Shown here: piece by piece, positions 1 to 9,778 of the stretch
Numbering within the stretch: position 1 is the stretch's first letter
Layout: every line of letters starts with the position of its first letter
DNA from: CALMFT01 sp041674565
Lineage (GTDB): Bacteria; Patescibacteriota; Gracilibacteria; Absconditabacterales; Absconditicoccaceae
Direction of reading: 5' to 3'
NCBI GenBank assembly: GCA_041674565.1
Contig: JBAYVQ010000003.1
Coordinates: 1-29,576 of the forward strand
Length of the DNA stretch: 29,576 nt
The notes under the pieces: generated by a model
Told to the model about the DNA's origin: nothing
Databases searched by the model: none
The model's input: the letters and a program-made list of their open reading frames with translations, nothing else
Translations under genes and position numbers: made by a program

Positions 1-2
1 CT

Positions 3-524
3 GCGGATGACACAACTGGCGCGGCTTTCAATACCGATGCCGCAACGACTACCGCGGTCCCCGAGGCTGTTGTCAAGGAGACCGCTCAAGAGCAAGTGAC
101 GAAAAAAACGAATGTAAAACCACCTGCGGGTAAAAAAAAATCTGCTGAGAAAACACGCCCTGCTCCTGCTCAATACTCGAACCCTAAAACTTGGACAGCC
201 ACTCAAAAAAAGTGGGCTGATGTAATTGGGCAAAGAGGGTCTCTTCAAGTAGGACAGGCAACGACTCTGATGACAACTGATGCAACGAAGGCAAAAGGCA
301 TATATGCTCTTTATGCCACAGAACGTTATCTTGCACTGGGCAACGAAACAGCTGCTGAAGAGCAGTGGATCAAGTTTCAAATAGAGCGCAATGGTCTGCA
401 TTCGGCCCTGCTAAACTCTCTTTTCGAGGTTAGCAAACTGTGTGATCATGGATTTGCTACTTTTGTGGCAAACAAGGCTGCCCAGCAAAAAGCTCCATCT
501 AAAAAAAAGAAGAAAAAGAGTTAG
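3..524 (+). CDS. Lysine-rich hypothetical protein, 5' truncated
   Basis: This is the 3' end of a gene that begins before the window; 173 residues are visible and it ends at TAG. The visible part starts with a low-complexity Ala/Thr/Glu stretch, followed by a Lys/Pro-rich linker. A more ordered, probably helical segment of about 100 residues follows (around WTATQKKWADVIGQRG to FATFVANKAAQ). The protein finishes with a run of lysines. There is no membrane segment and no motif I recognise. The basic tail and disordered linkers would suit nucleic acid or membrane-surface binding, but that is only a guess. No TGA codon occurs in the visible frame. A terminator-like structure follows at 563-607, so this gene closes its transcript. 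It is coding beyond doubt, and its function is unknown. Confidence 0.8.
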   Translation, partial: ADDTTGAAFNTDAATTTAVPEAVVKETAQEQVTKKTNVKPPAGKKKSAEKTRPAPAQYSNPKTWTATQKKWADVIGQRGSLQVGQATTLMTTDATKAKGIYALYATERYLALGNETAAEEQWIKFQIERNGLHSALLNSLFEVSKLCDHGFATFVANKAAQQKAPSKKKKKKS

Positions 525-852
525 AGCACTACGACAAAATGAAATACAAAAAGAAACGGGCACGAGAGTTTCTCTCGCGCGGTCTATCCGCGATGCTCGT
601 TTTTTTGTAAGATAAAATGATGATTGTTTCTTATCAAATAATATTATGTACATACAATACAATATGTCAAATATTACTCTATGCCCTATCTCAAAACAAC
701 GACAATTGTGGGTTGCGGCTATGCAGGCAACGAGTTATTATCAGCTTATTACATATATTTCTATATATTCTATTTTAATACAAAAATGCTATTGACATAA
801 TTATTATCTTTGTTACTTGAAGCTTACTAAATTTAGATTATTATGTCTATTT
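525..852. other. Intergenic region, 328 bp
   Basis: Apart from the terminator at 563-607, this AT-rich stretch holds no gene I can support. A TTGACA hexamer lies at 792-797, but I see no good -10 box 16-18 bases after it. The downstream frame stays open upstream to an ATG at 721 if TGA is glycine. That extension would encode low-complexity Tyr/Ile-rich sequence, so I treat it as non-coding. Confidence 0.5.
563..607 (+). terminator. Double-hairpin intrinsic terminator
   Basis: Two adjacent GC-rich hairpins, CGAGAG-TTT-CTCTCG (563-577) and CGCGG-TCTAT-CCGCG (578-592), are followed after seven bases by eight T residues (600-607). The structure lies about 40 bases after the lysine-rich gene, whose transcript it probably ends. 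Confidence 0.7.
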
Positions 853-2148
853 ATGCCTATTATCCAAGGGGTCAATTTTGAACAAAGAGAGCTGGAATTT
901 TTGGCTACACAAAATCATACTGATGTTGACGCCGTGCAAGTTTATTTGTCTCGTCAACCAGCGCCATCAGTCGCTAATTTTAAGAGAACGATTCAACAAC
1001 TACTAGCAAATCAATCGCCTGAACAAGTTACCCAAGGTCATGCAGTTGATGATAATCAAGACTATAATCCACCTGTAGAAACATATGCGAATCCCTCTCC
1101 TAGTCGTGTCAGAGAGCTTATACAAGGATCACAAGATGCATTGTTTACAGCGCTGGCAAAGGCAAAATTGACAATGAATAACCTTGGTGACCGACGACTT
1201 GGTGGTAAAAACAGAACGCCAGTCCATACGCAACCTTTCTCCTTCAATCCATTTAAAGAATCGTTCATAAATCCTGCAAGAAATATAGCTGTTTTGAGTA
1301 CTTGATATGTATGGTTGCAAGGTGTGGTAAATAGCTCTTCTAGTGGCATCGCAAGCGTCCTCGAAGATACCAATGCGTTTTCTGCGTGGGCATCTTTGAG
1401 TGCTATACAAGTAGCGGCAATGTTATTATTTTTGGAACTTATCAGTGATATCGGTGCTATAGCCCAAAAGGTGAAACAGCAACAACGAGCATTAGCTGGA
1501 CAAAAGGCGATATGGGATATGGTGCAAAATACCCTCTATTTCTTTGCTATTTATGAGTTCAATAAGCCTCGACAAATACTCATGATAACATTGGGAAATA
1601 TCTTTGTGATAGAGAAATTTTTGGAAGAAAAGTTTTTTGAAGATAGCTTCGCTACCCATGCTAGAAAGTGGAGAGTAAGAGTTGAGTTTCCTTTGTTGGT
1701 CCTGATGTCTCTTGCTCTCAGTACCAATAAAACCTTGAGCGATATGTCACTTGCCAATGCAAGTAGATTTACAGCAAAAGACCTTATGGAAGTACCTACT
1801 TCCAAAGTGGAGCAGCATGACTTTGATTTGGACCCCGAGCAGATAACCGCTATACATGAGCATCCCATGAAGCTTGCTACAGGAGAGTATTTGTATATAG
1901 TGGAGACTGCAGAAAAGCAGACTTGGCTCAATGATACTGGCGAGAAGACATTTAGGGTCGTCACCAAATATCCTATAAGCAGTCCAGATGATTTTGCATT
2001 GATGTCATTGAGGTATTATAAACTACAAGATTATACGGCACCCGCCAATGCATCCAAGATACTTGAAACAGTTGGAGACATAGATGCTTACAATAGTACT
2101 CTGATTGTAAAGGCCGATTGGAATCTTGGTACAAAAAATAGAAGATAA
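853..2148 (+). CDS. Membrane protein, first of a tandem paralogous pair
   Basis: The protein has 431 residues if TGA at 1303 is glycine; without that, the gene would split at this codon in the same frame. I chose ATG 853; TTG 817 in the same frame is the alternative, and neither has a ribosome binding site. The N-terminal third is soluble and Gln/Asn/Pro-rich. The middle has hydrophobic stretches, around VAAMLLFLELISDIGAIA, ILMITLGNIFVIEKFL and FPLLVLMSLALS. The C-terminal 150 residues are again soluble. No known domain is evident. The central part aligns by eye with the next gene: a W-D-x-x-Q-x-x-L segment, then N-x-P-x-Q-x-LMI, then LMS and DMS. This suggests tandem duplication. It lies 33 bases before that paralogue and two genes before a peptidoglycan hydrolase, so an envelope role is plausible but unproven. 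Confidence 0.75.
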
Positions 2149-2181
2149 TACAGCGATTTACCTGTGCGATATTACTTGGAA

Positions 2182-3405
2182 ATGGAAAATAACAATCAGC
2201 CTACCCAATATACGTCACCGCAAGAGAACACACGACAAACTACTTTTGATTCCGTGCTCAACTCTCTGGGTCCAAAAGACGATAAATACGTCAATTTTTT
2301 GAAAGCTAACAAAAATGCAATTGGAAGTGAAATTGGATTAGTGTTTTCTGGTAAATTTGGGTGAGTAGCAGCTGGCGCAGCGATTACTGCGGGGCTTGCT
2401 TTGCGATATGTTTTGCAAGCATCATCACAATACAAAATAGATCTTCCAGTAATTGATTATGCAACAGAAAAGTCACGATTGTTTTTCAAAAATTTTGGCA
2501 ATTCCATTATGTCACTTTTCAATTGTGCTGAAGCTATCTGTGACTTCATCAACTTTGCTGCACGCAAAAAAGTAGCTGCCATCATGAAGCAAAAAGCCAC
2601 ACAACTTCAAGGAACAGATGCTTTTGTACTGGGTATGACCGCAAATGAGATAAGTAGAAAGGCTAGTAATAAATTGCTGTTCTGGGACCTGCCTCAGACT
2701 ATTTTGCTGTTGTGAGCGAGCGGTATCTGGAACAGTCCCGATCAAAGACTTATGATCAATGGGATCAATACTGCACTAGAGGCATATGAACGACACAAAT
2801 ATTGAAGCTCTGTGTTTTATTATCTTAGTCAACTTGCCAAAGCTGCGCATGGCAGGCTCATTCTTGGGAGCATGACATTGCTCACCTTGATGTCCACTTT
2901 CAATAACCTCATGAATGATATGAGCAAATTATCAAGAAATAGTACCAATTTGACTCACTTACAGCCTCATTTTGAATATACCCCTGCGAGTGACACATAT
3001 CGTACTATTGGTACGGCAGTTGAAAAAACTGATCAGTTAGCCTTCAAGAAAGTAGTCAGACTTAACTTTACCGAAGCGAAGATACTTGCAAAGAGCGCCA
3101 AATACTTTAACAACAAATTGGTATACATATATGATATTCAAATACCTTGATGATATGATAATAGCCTGAGGATGGATATGGGATCCAAATACCATAGAGT
3201 ACTAAGTGGTCGTGAGTTGTGAGAATGATGATTGGAAATACTTGGTGACGTGGTGGCATACAATGTTGCTCAAGATGAACGCATCTTTCCAGAACCTCAG
3301 CGAGCTTTTGATTGGTTGTTTGACCTATTTGATGCTACAGAGCCAGATTATTCTCCCTATATTCTTGTATCCAAATCTGAACACAATAATCTCTTCAAAA
3401 ATTAA
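2182..3405 (+). CDS. Membrane protein, second of a tandem paralogous pair
   Basis: The protein has 407 residues and ends at TAA. Several TGA codons are read through as glycine (2362, 2713, 2806, 3148, 3151 and a cluster near 3220-3228). ATG 2182 (MENNNQPTQYTS) is preferred over GTG 2164. A Gln/Asn/Ser/Thr-rich N-terminus is followed by a Gly/Ala-rich hydrophobic segment (VAAGAAITAGLALRYVL). More hydrophobic stretches follow around FWDLPQTILLLGASGIW and RLILGSMTLLTLMS, then a soluble C-terminal region. The central 60-70 residues resemble the preceding protein in order and spacing. No catalytic motif is recognisable. It sits 43 bases before the GH73 gene in what looks like one operon. A scaffold or pore component of an envelope machine would fit the context, but the sequence does not show it. 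Confidence 0.75.
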
Positions 3406-3448
3406 CCCGATTCATTAGTCTTTTGATATCCATTATATTCTTCCTGTC

Positions 3449-4630
3449 ATGAGTGAGAAAAACTTTAACTTTGATAACATTCTCAAAAATTGAATAGAGA
3501 ATCCGCCAAGCTGAGCAAATAACCCTGCTCAATTTCCTGCTAACCAACAAAATCCTCAACAGCAATTTGACTTTGGTAACTTGACTGGGAACAATCGCAA
3601 CAAGCCAGTGGTAGAGGTAAGTATTGGCTCTGTACCTGAGTTGATAGAACTTTTGAAGCAAGGCAAAAACCTTACCAGCGGTTCATCTAGCTTCGCAAGT
3701 GTACTAAAATGAATAGGTGTCGTTTTACTTCTAGCAGCCACACCAGTAATTGTACTTGAGACGCAGAGTTCTCCCAAAGTTCGTGCAAAATTACAAAATC
3801 TTGCAGGCATTGACATTGGAGATCCTTGGTTTTCTCCATCAGATGCTTATGCTAAATGGTTTGGAACATGATGATCAGCGGATCGGCTTAATTCTGAAAA
3901 TATATTGGACTTTGAAAAGAATACCACATGAGTATGAGTGGCCGCATCGGGTGCTAATATACTTCCAGAAAGTGGTCATGACGCTTATTTTACGAAATGG
4001 CAATCAATTGCTATCAGCGAATCTAGGTTTGGTATTATGCCTAGTGTGACATTGGTGCAATGAAGAATAGAAAGCGGTGCTGGCTCAAGTCGCTTGGCGA
4101 CCAGTGGTAACAATCATTTTGGTATGAAGATAGGTACCTATAATACTATCATGAATGCAGGGACCAATCTTGCTAGGTATATCCCGCAAGCCCCTGCTAA
4201 ACATAAACCCATTTTAGTCGAACTGTTCCAACATATTGAATACGTAAAACAAAACTTTAATGGTAGCTCCGACCATTCTGATGACCATAAAAATGAGGCG
4301 TTTGTTAATTTTAAGACTCCAGAGTCGTCTTTTGCTGCTCATACTTTGTTGTTACTCTTCGGCGTGAAGAAGGTTGCTAGTGGCAATGCAAATGTAGTAC
4401 GTATCCAAGGTAGATATTTGCCGTTTTTGTCAGCGAGCGACTTTAGGGGTCAATTAGCGGCCATCAAAATAGCGTGATACGCTACAGAGGAGTCATACCA
4501 TTTATATGGTATCAAGTGAATAGAGAAATCATGAATCAATAAATTAGACAAAGTTAACTTACAGCGCAATAGACAGATAGAAGAGGCGATTATGTGATAT
4601 TTTGAATGGCTTTCTAAGCGTGTTAGATAG
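3449..4630 (+). CDS. Membrane-anchored GH73-type peptidoglycan hydrolase (glucosaminidase)
   Basis: The protein has 393 residues (ATG 3449, TAG 4628) with about a dozen TGA-glycine codons. A disordered Asn/Gln-rich N-terminus precedes a single membrane segment at about residues 88-106 (IGVVLLLAATPVIVLET), which suggests a signal-anchor. The catalytic region carries the GH73 signature, MPSVTLVQGRIESGAGSSRL followed by GNNHFGMKIG. The likely catalytic acid is Glu208 (codon 4070). This family cleaves glycan strands of peptidoglycan (endo-beta-N-acetylglucosaminidase). The part after FGMK, with a second helical segment, keeps the family's usual order (F-x-x-x-E-S-F-x-x-H, here FKTPESSFAAH). It is the last gene before a terminator at 4653. 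A wall hydrolase beside a VirD4-like ATPase is typical of machines that must open peptidoglycan locally; it could equally serve cell division. Confidence 0.82.
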
Positions 4631-4652
4631 ATCTGACGTTTGTGCGATTATC

Positions 4653-4676
4653 GTGAGCTGTCCGGCTCGCTTTTTT
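4653..4676 (+). terminator. Intrinsic terminator after the GH73 gene
   Basis: GTGAGC and GCTCGC (one G-T pair) enclose a six-base loop and are followed directly by six T residues. It lies 22 bases after the TAG stop of the hydrolase gene. Confidence 0.75.
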
Positions 4677-4700
4677 GTTGCACTAGAATATAAGGTTAAT

Positions 4701-4729
4701 TTGACAAAATTGTTGGTTCTGATTATAGT
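4701..4729 (+). promoter_or_regulatory. Sigma70-type promoter for the VirD4-like gene
   Basis: A perfect TTGACA (4701-4706) is followed after 17 bases by TATAGT (4724-4729). Transcription would start near 4736, leaving a leader of about 55 bases before ATG 4792. A second perfect TATAAT lies at 4774-4779, without a clear -35 partner; it could drive a nearly leaderless transcript. Confidence 0.65.
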
Positions 4730-4791
4730 TGATGAGAGTATAGATACTACCATAGTGCGTGTAATCTCATCTCTATAATTTGCTTTGTACG

Positions 4792-7700
4792 ATGCTAGAA
4801 ACCTGTAAACAAGGGCTGAAAGACTACTTGGTCAAACAACCTAGTCAGCAGTACCTGCCCATTTCCAAAGTTACTACCAATGCTTGGTGAGACAGTAAGA
4901 CAGACTGTGTTGCTGATTTCGGTGGTATGGCAAATGTGAAACAGTATGTCGAGGCCCTCAATATTGACGCATTGGATAAAGAAACTCACGCAGCTCCGCC
5001 CGTAGAAGATCAGCAATTGCAGGCGGTACAGCCTCAAAAACCTCAATGATTTTTTGAATACCTAAGAGAGCAGATTGATGGTAAACAGGAAGATACAACT
5101 GAAGCTACAGCCAAAACTAATACAATTACCACGACTACCACGCCAAAGACAACAACTAAAACAACTGCATGAGTGGTTAAATCTACCACTCAATCTCAAT
5201 CACGATATAGTACAGATAGTCTGACTGGATATGCGATCACGGGCTTGGAGATTGTAGTCTGATTATTGATTATATATTTCTTATTAAGGTCTCTGAGATA
5301 CCTACTGCAATTTTTGTATGATATTTTCAATGCTCGTAGGATAGTCTACTTGAAGGTGCTCTTGCCTAGAGGCGACTCTAAAGAAGATAGAGATAAACAA
5401 AGAGATATATCTAAGGATATGAAGGAAAAGATCGGTAGGATGAGTCAGGTGTTTAGATCCATGCATAGACTTGGAGAGCTGGGTGTCGTAGATTCTATTG
5501 CAACCTTTATATTCAACAAAGCAAAATTTACTGTCAATCTTCATTACGAGAAGAGTCTCGTACATTTTGTAATATCGACCTATCCAGAATATCAAGAAAT
5601 CATTGAATCAGCTATATCGGCGCAGTATTCGGACTCTAGTATTGAGACTATTGCGCCGCCAGCAATGTTTAGTCGCAAATATTGGGATATTGTGCCGTTG
5701 GAACCCAAAAAAGATCCCGTGTTTCCCATCAAGACATTCAAACAGATCGAAGATGATCCAATAAACAACGTGGTAGATAGTATGGGTGCTCTTGGAGACA
5801 GTGATACGTTTGACATTGTATTGACCTGTAGACCCATTGGTTCAGCTTTCAATCGTAGGGCGCAGAGACGAGCAGAGTGACTCTATCGTAATGACAAAAA
5901 TTATGTCCAACAAGGCAGCGTTGCCAAAAAAATATTGCTCTTCCCGTTGGGTATTTTCGATTTCCTGATCTTTGGTAAAAAAAAAGAGAATGCGCCAGGC
6001 GATACTTCCAAATACCAAGAATGAGGTAAGGACTTTGTGCGTATGACAAAGGCAAAAGAAGATGCACTCAATATCATGGGTGAAGAAGCAGGAAGACATG
6101 CTTTCCTGTGCTCACTATATCTGATATCGAGCTCTAATGAACCCGACAAACCAAAATCAAATATACGTAATATGGTCGGTATATTTAACATATTCAAGGA
6201 TGAGTTCAATAACGAACTAGATGTAAACGAATGGAAGGTGGATATATTGTGATTTATTTTGAAGCCTATATGGAGATTTTTGCAGTCGGTTAGTTCCGTC
6301 TCTTTCTTCCATAGACTCAACGTATTTACCGAGAATCAACTTACGACACTATTCCACTTTCCTGACGGCACCTTCAATCGTAGTCCTTCTATCAAGTGGA
6401 TGGATTACAAAGTCCTTGCGGCTCCAGATAATTTGTATAGACCTAAAGAACCTACTGATTTTGTTATATCGGGAGTAGTAGCTGAGTGATATCTTTGAGG
6501 TAAGATACCGTTATTGTTCGAGAGATCTCATTGGGCGTATGCTGAGACTGTTGATACGATAGAAAATCTTACGCCTTTTGATGCCAAAATCCATGCAAAT
6601 GTTGACGCGTCTCAGATAGTGACCAATGAAAATGGTAAATTTGTCAGACAAACAACTACCAAAAAAAGACATGGACTCAGGACATTTAAAGATGCTTCGT
6701 TGGTTGGTGTTAATGTCTACAGGAATGTGTTTTCTCCAGTATACATGAAGAGGAAGGATAGATCTAGACACCATTATATTATCGGTAAATCATGATGAGG
6801 TAAGTCGGTATTGCTCTGATTCTTGGCAAGACAAGATGCACGAAATGGAGATGGTTTTTGTGTCATTGACCCACATGGAGATTTGGTAGAAGACATATTG
6901 AACTATATACCCGCATCTCGTGCTAAAGATGTTATTTACTTTGATGCATGAGATGAGGAAAGACCTATTGGTCTCAATCTCTACAACATCAATGATTACT
7001 CAGAAGCTGATAGAGTGGTAAATGATGCTACGGAGATGTTCTTGAAAATGTTTGGTCCTGAGATATTTGGTCCTAGGTTGCAAGAATATTTCAAATTTGG
7101 ATCATTGACTCTGCTCGAAGATCTTGAGGAGGGAGCTACGCTCATTGATATACCTAGGCTGTTTACAGATGAAGCATTTCGTGAGTACAAAGTAGCGAAA
7201 GTAAAAAATCCTTCTGTAAGAAACTTTCGAGAAAGAACTTATGCGAGCATTGGTGATCGTGAAAAAGAAGAGATCATACCTTACCTTACTGCCAAGTTTG
7301 TATCGTTTACAACAAACTCATTGATAAGAAATATAATCTGACAAACAAAATCCGTCTTCAATTTCCGTAAGATTATGGATGAAGGAAAGATATTGTTGGT
7401 AAATCTGAGTAAGGGTAAGATTGGTGACCTCAATACGCAACTGCTTGGTATGATCATCGTATCCCAGATTAGTAATGGAGCTATGTCACGTGCTGATGTG
7501 CCAGAAGATCAAAGAAAAGATTTTTATCTCTACGTGGATGAGTTCCAAAATTTTGTAACCAATACATTTGCTGATATCTTGTCAGAGGCGCGTAAATACC
7601 ACTTGAGTCTGATTATGGCTCATCAGTATATTGCTCAGCTTGATGGTGGTGGTAGTAATAATATAGGAGAAAGTCAGTGATGAAAAAAATCCGTAAAAGA

Positions 7701-8160
7701 TGCAGTATTTGGTAACGTTGGTACTATACAATCATTCAAGATCGGTGCTCCTGATGCTGAATTTTTGGAAAAAGAATATGCGCCAGTATTGGGTCAACAG
7801 GATATTATTGGTATATCAAATTATAAGACTTACGTCAAACTCAATATTGATAATGCAACCAGTAGAGTATTTAGTCTTGATACTGTCTGGTCAGAAGATT
7901 ATAAAAATGAAAAAGTGAGAGAGGTATTGAAGCAATATAGTGCACTCAAGTACGGTAGAGATCGTAAATATGTAGAAGCAGAGATCGGTGCGAGAATAGG
8001 TCTGGATCTTGAAGAAAAAACCGATGCTGAAATCCCAACTCCAGATGGAGATATTGCTGATGCTCCAGCTGCTGAGCCGCTGGCCGCTAGCACTGAGGAA
8101 ACTTCGCCCCCTACTACGACAGCTCAAGATCAGCAAACATCCTGAACTGCTACGGTGTAA
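4792..8160 (+). CDS. VirD4/TraG-like type IV secretion ATPase (coupling protein)
   Basis: The protein has 1122 residues and ends at TAA, with about 17 TGA-glycine codons. After a Thr/Lys-rich N-terminal region comes a membrane segment (about residues 146-172, GLEIVVGLLIIYFLL), then a large helical domain beginning YLKVLLPRGDSKEDRDKQ. The Walker A motif GKSGGGKS is at residues 665-672, and its middle two glycines are both encoded by TGA (6793, 6796). CVIDPHGDLVEDIL follows. The Walker B motif YVDEF has its acidic pair at residues 916-917, followed by the TraM-recognition-like region ILSEARKYHLSLIMAHQY. This is the layout of VirD4/TraD coupling ATPases, which feed DNA or protein substrates to type IV systems. 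The long N-terminal region resembles proteins common in candidate phyla radiation genomes. The tail is Pro/Ala/Thr-rich and disordered. A consensus promoter precedes it. DNA pumping for natural competence, pilus assembly or effector export are all possible. Confidence 0.85.
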
Positions 8161-8214
8161 TCTACTTTACCAAGATATATACAGTACCAATATTGTACCT
8201 ATAGTATACAAACC

Positions 8215-9282
8215 ATGAACTATCTCATTACGACCAGTTATCAAGATCAGACCTACTCACATATTGTGGAGGGCCTGACGAGTACTGAGATCCAAAATAT
8301 CTTTGATCCACTGAGTATTGTACCACTGACTGAGGAAGATACCACCTGATGAGATTTTGATCTGCTAGCTAAGGCACAGTATGACACCAAACAGTTTCAG
8401 GTTATTTCTCATGTCAAAAAAGTAATTGAGTTTTATGCACGGTGGAAGCACATGAGTGCAGATGCTAAACAAACTCGCAATGTAACTGTTAGCCTGCTCT
8501 CTATCGATAGTAAGAAAAAACCTCTTACAACTGAGCAATCACAGCAGCTTCTTGCTCAACTGGAAAGTCAGTTTCAACAAAAACAACAAACCATCACACC
8601 TGCAGTAAAAAAGCTTATTGAGGATACCAAGAAAGATATATCTGATTTTTTGGTGAGGTTTAAGTGATATACGGACGAAAAGGAGCTTGATATCCTGCAG
8701 ACTCGATCTCATGATTTGGATATGTTTGTGAGCCAAGGAAAACTGCCAGAGATCAAAGATCGTATGGAGCATATCATCACGAAGATGGAATTGTTGGAGA
8801 GTAACTACGTGAAACAAATAAACTTGGATGAAGATAAGCCACTGGGCTCGTTCAGTAAAGAGCTACATACTATTATGAATCAAAACAGACTCTTTAGATA
8901 TCACGGTCTCAACCAACTAAGTGGTGGTTCCAAAGTAGATTTCGTACTTTATAAACTTATATCCTCTTGGAGACTTCGATGGGATGCTGTGAGTGCAGAG
9001 CTGCACAATGCTCAGGACGCTTTTAGTGTCGCTGTCGCGCAGATGCTTCGCATTTTTACACGAGGTATGATATTTGGACTTGTGCTGTTGTATATATATA
9101 AGTTGTTTGTGGATACTAAATTTACTTATTCGTTCTTGGCACTGGGTATTACGGGTTTGGTTAGTATGATGTGCTACGCTGTTGCCAAAAAACAGATAGC
9201 TGTATCACTTACTGCGATGTTGATATTTGTCGTGATGGGGTATATGTGATATGAGTTTCTCAGGATCAATTTTGGTCTATAG
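8215..9282 (+). CDS. Helical membrane protein with C-terminal transmembrane cluster
   Basis: The protein has 355 residues (ATG 8215, TAG 9280), with TGA read as glycine at 8347-8352, 8665 and 9247. About 280 mostly helical, Gln/Lys/Glu-rich residues (for example TTEQSQQLLAQLESQFQQKQ) come first and are probably coiled coil. Three membrane segments follow near the C-terminus: IFGLVLLYIYKLFV, FLALGITGLVSMMCYAV and VSLTAMLIFVVMGYMGY. No enzyme motif is visible. It starts 54 bases after the VirD4-like gene and probably shares its transcript, so a partner subunit of that ATPase is a fair inference. Its stop overlaps the stop of the convergent editing-enzyme gene by six bases. Confidence 0.78.
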
Positions 9283-9756
9283 GATGACGATTTGATAATT
9301 GATAGAGAGTGATGTCAGATAATCTGATAATCATTTTTTGGTCAAGACAAGTGTGGCGGTGTTATCGTTGGGATGCCGTCCGATATGCTCGCTTTGCCAG
9401 ACATCCTGATCAATGTATAGTTTGATACTCGGATTGTTGATAAGACCAAAAATACCAACGCTTCCAGGCGTCAACTTGAGCTGTTCTCGCAGCTGTTCTG
9501 GCGTAGCAAATGAAAAGTCTTTGATATTGGACTGAAGCTTAAACATCTTGGCATCCAACTTTTTTTGTGCAAGCAGCGTGATAAGGTAGTAGTTGCCTTT
9601 TTTATCTCTAATGAAGATATTTTTCGTGTGAGTTCAGGCTATCTTATCTTCCCATTCTTTAGCCTGTTCTACGGTGAAAAGTGCTGGATGGATAAACTCT
9701 TGGAATGATATATGATAATCTGAAAGATGTGTATGGACCTGTTCTTTGGGTGTCAT
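9277..9756 (-). CDS. YbaK/ProXp-type aminoacyl-tRNA deacylase
   Basis: The protein has 159 residues (ATG 9756, TAG 9277-9279), close to the usual length for stand-alone editing domains. It resembles the ProXp-ala/YbaK family, which hydrolyses mischarged Ala- or Cys-tRNA(Pro). Visible hallmarks are LTPGSVGIFGL, a LYIDQD strand and IGRHPNDNTATLVL. The final segment (DYLTSLSINYQIVIL) matches the family's terminal helix and strand. That segment is reached only if TGA at 9331 is sense; stopping there would cut off the end of the fold. It is the last gene of the - strand cluster, 22 bases after the ABC transporter. Substrate specificity cannot be read from the sequence. Confidence 0.85.
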
Positions 9757-9778
9757 ATGCTATATTTTGATTACAATA

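Noticed and set aside
721..852. Extension of the first membrane protein gene upstream to ATG 721 or TTG 817
   Set aside because: The added residues are low-complexity Tyr/Ile/Leu from AT-rich DNA. ATG 853 gives a sensible soluble N-terminus. TTG 817 stays possible but weaker.
4774..4779. TATAAT as the main promoter of the VirD4-like gene
   Set aside because: No -35 hexamer lies at the right distance, while TTGACA-17-TATAGT at 4701-4729 is a complete promoter. It is kept only as a possible secondary start.
6784..6807. Genetic code 4 (TGA as tryptophan)
   Set aside because: GKSWWGKS is not a possible Walker A loop, while GKSGGGKS is. The same holds for the Gly-Gly before RIEDTD in gltX. TGG is in normal use for Trp.
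853..9282. Reading the many TGA-bounded fragments as pseudogenes or frameshifted genes
   Set aside because: The fragments join in a single frame without gaps, TGA sits on conserved glycines, and all ends fall on TAA or TAG. Recoding explains everything.
9315..9339. TCAGATAATCTGA dyad followed by six T as a terminator for the helical membrane protein gene
   Set aside because: The stem is AT-rich with only five or six pairs, the T run is six bases away, and the site lies inside the convergent editing-enzyme gene.
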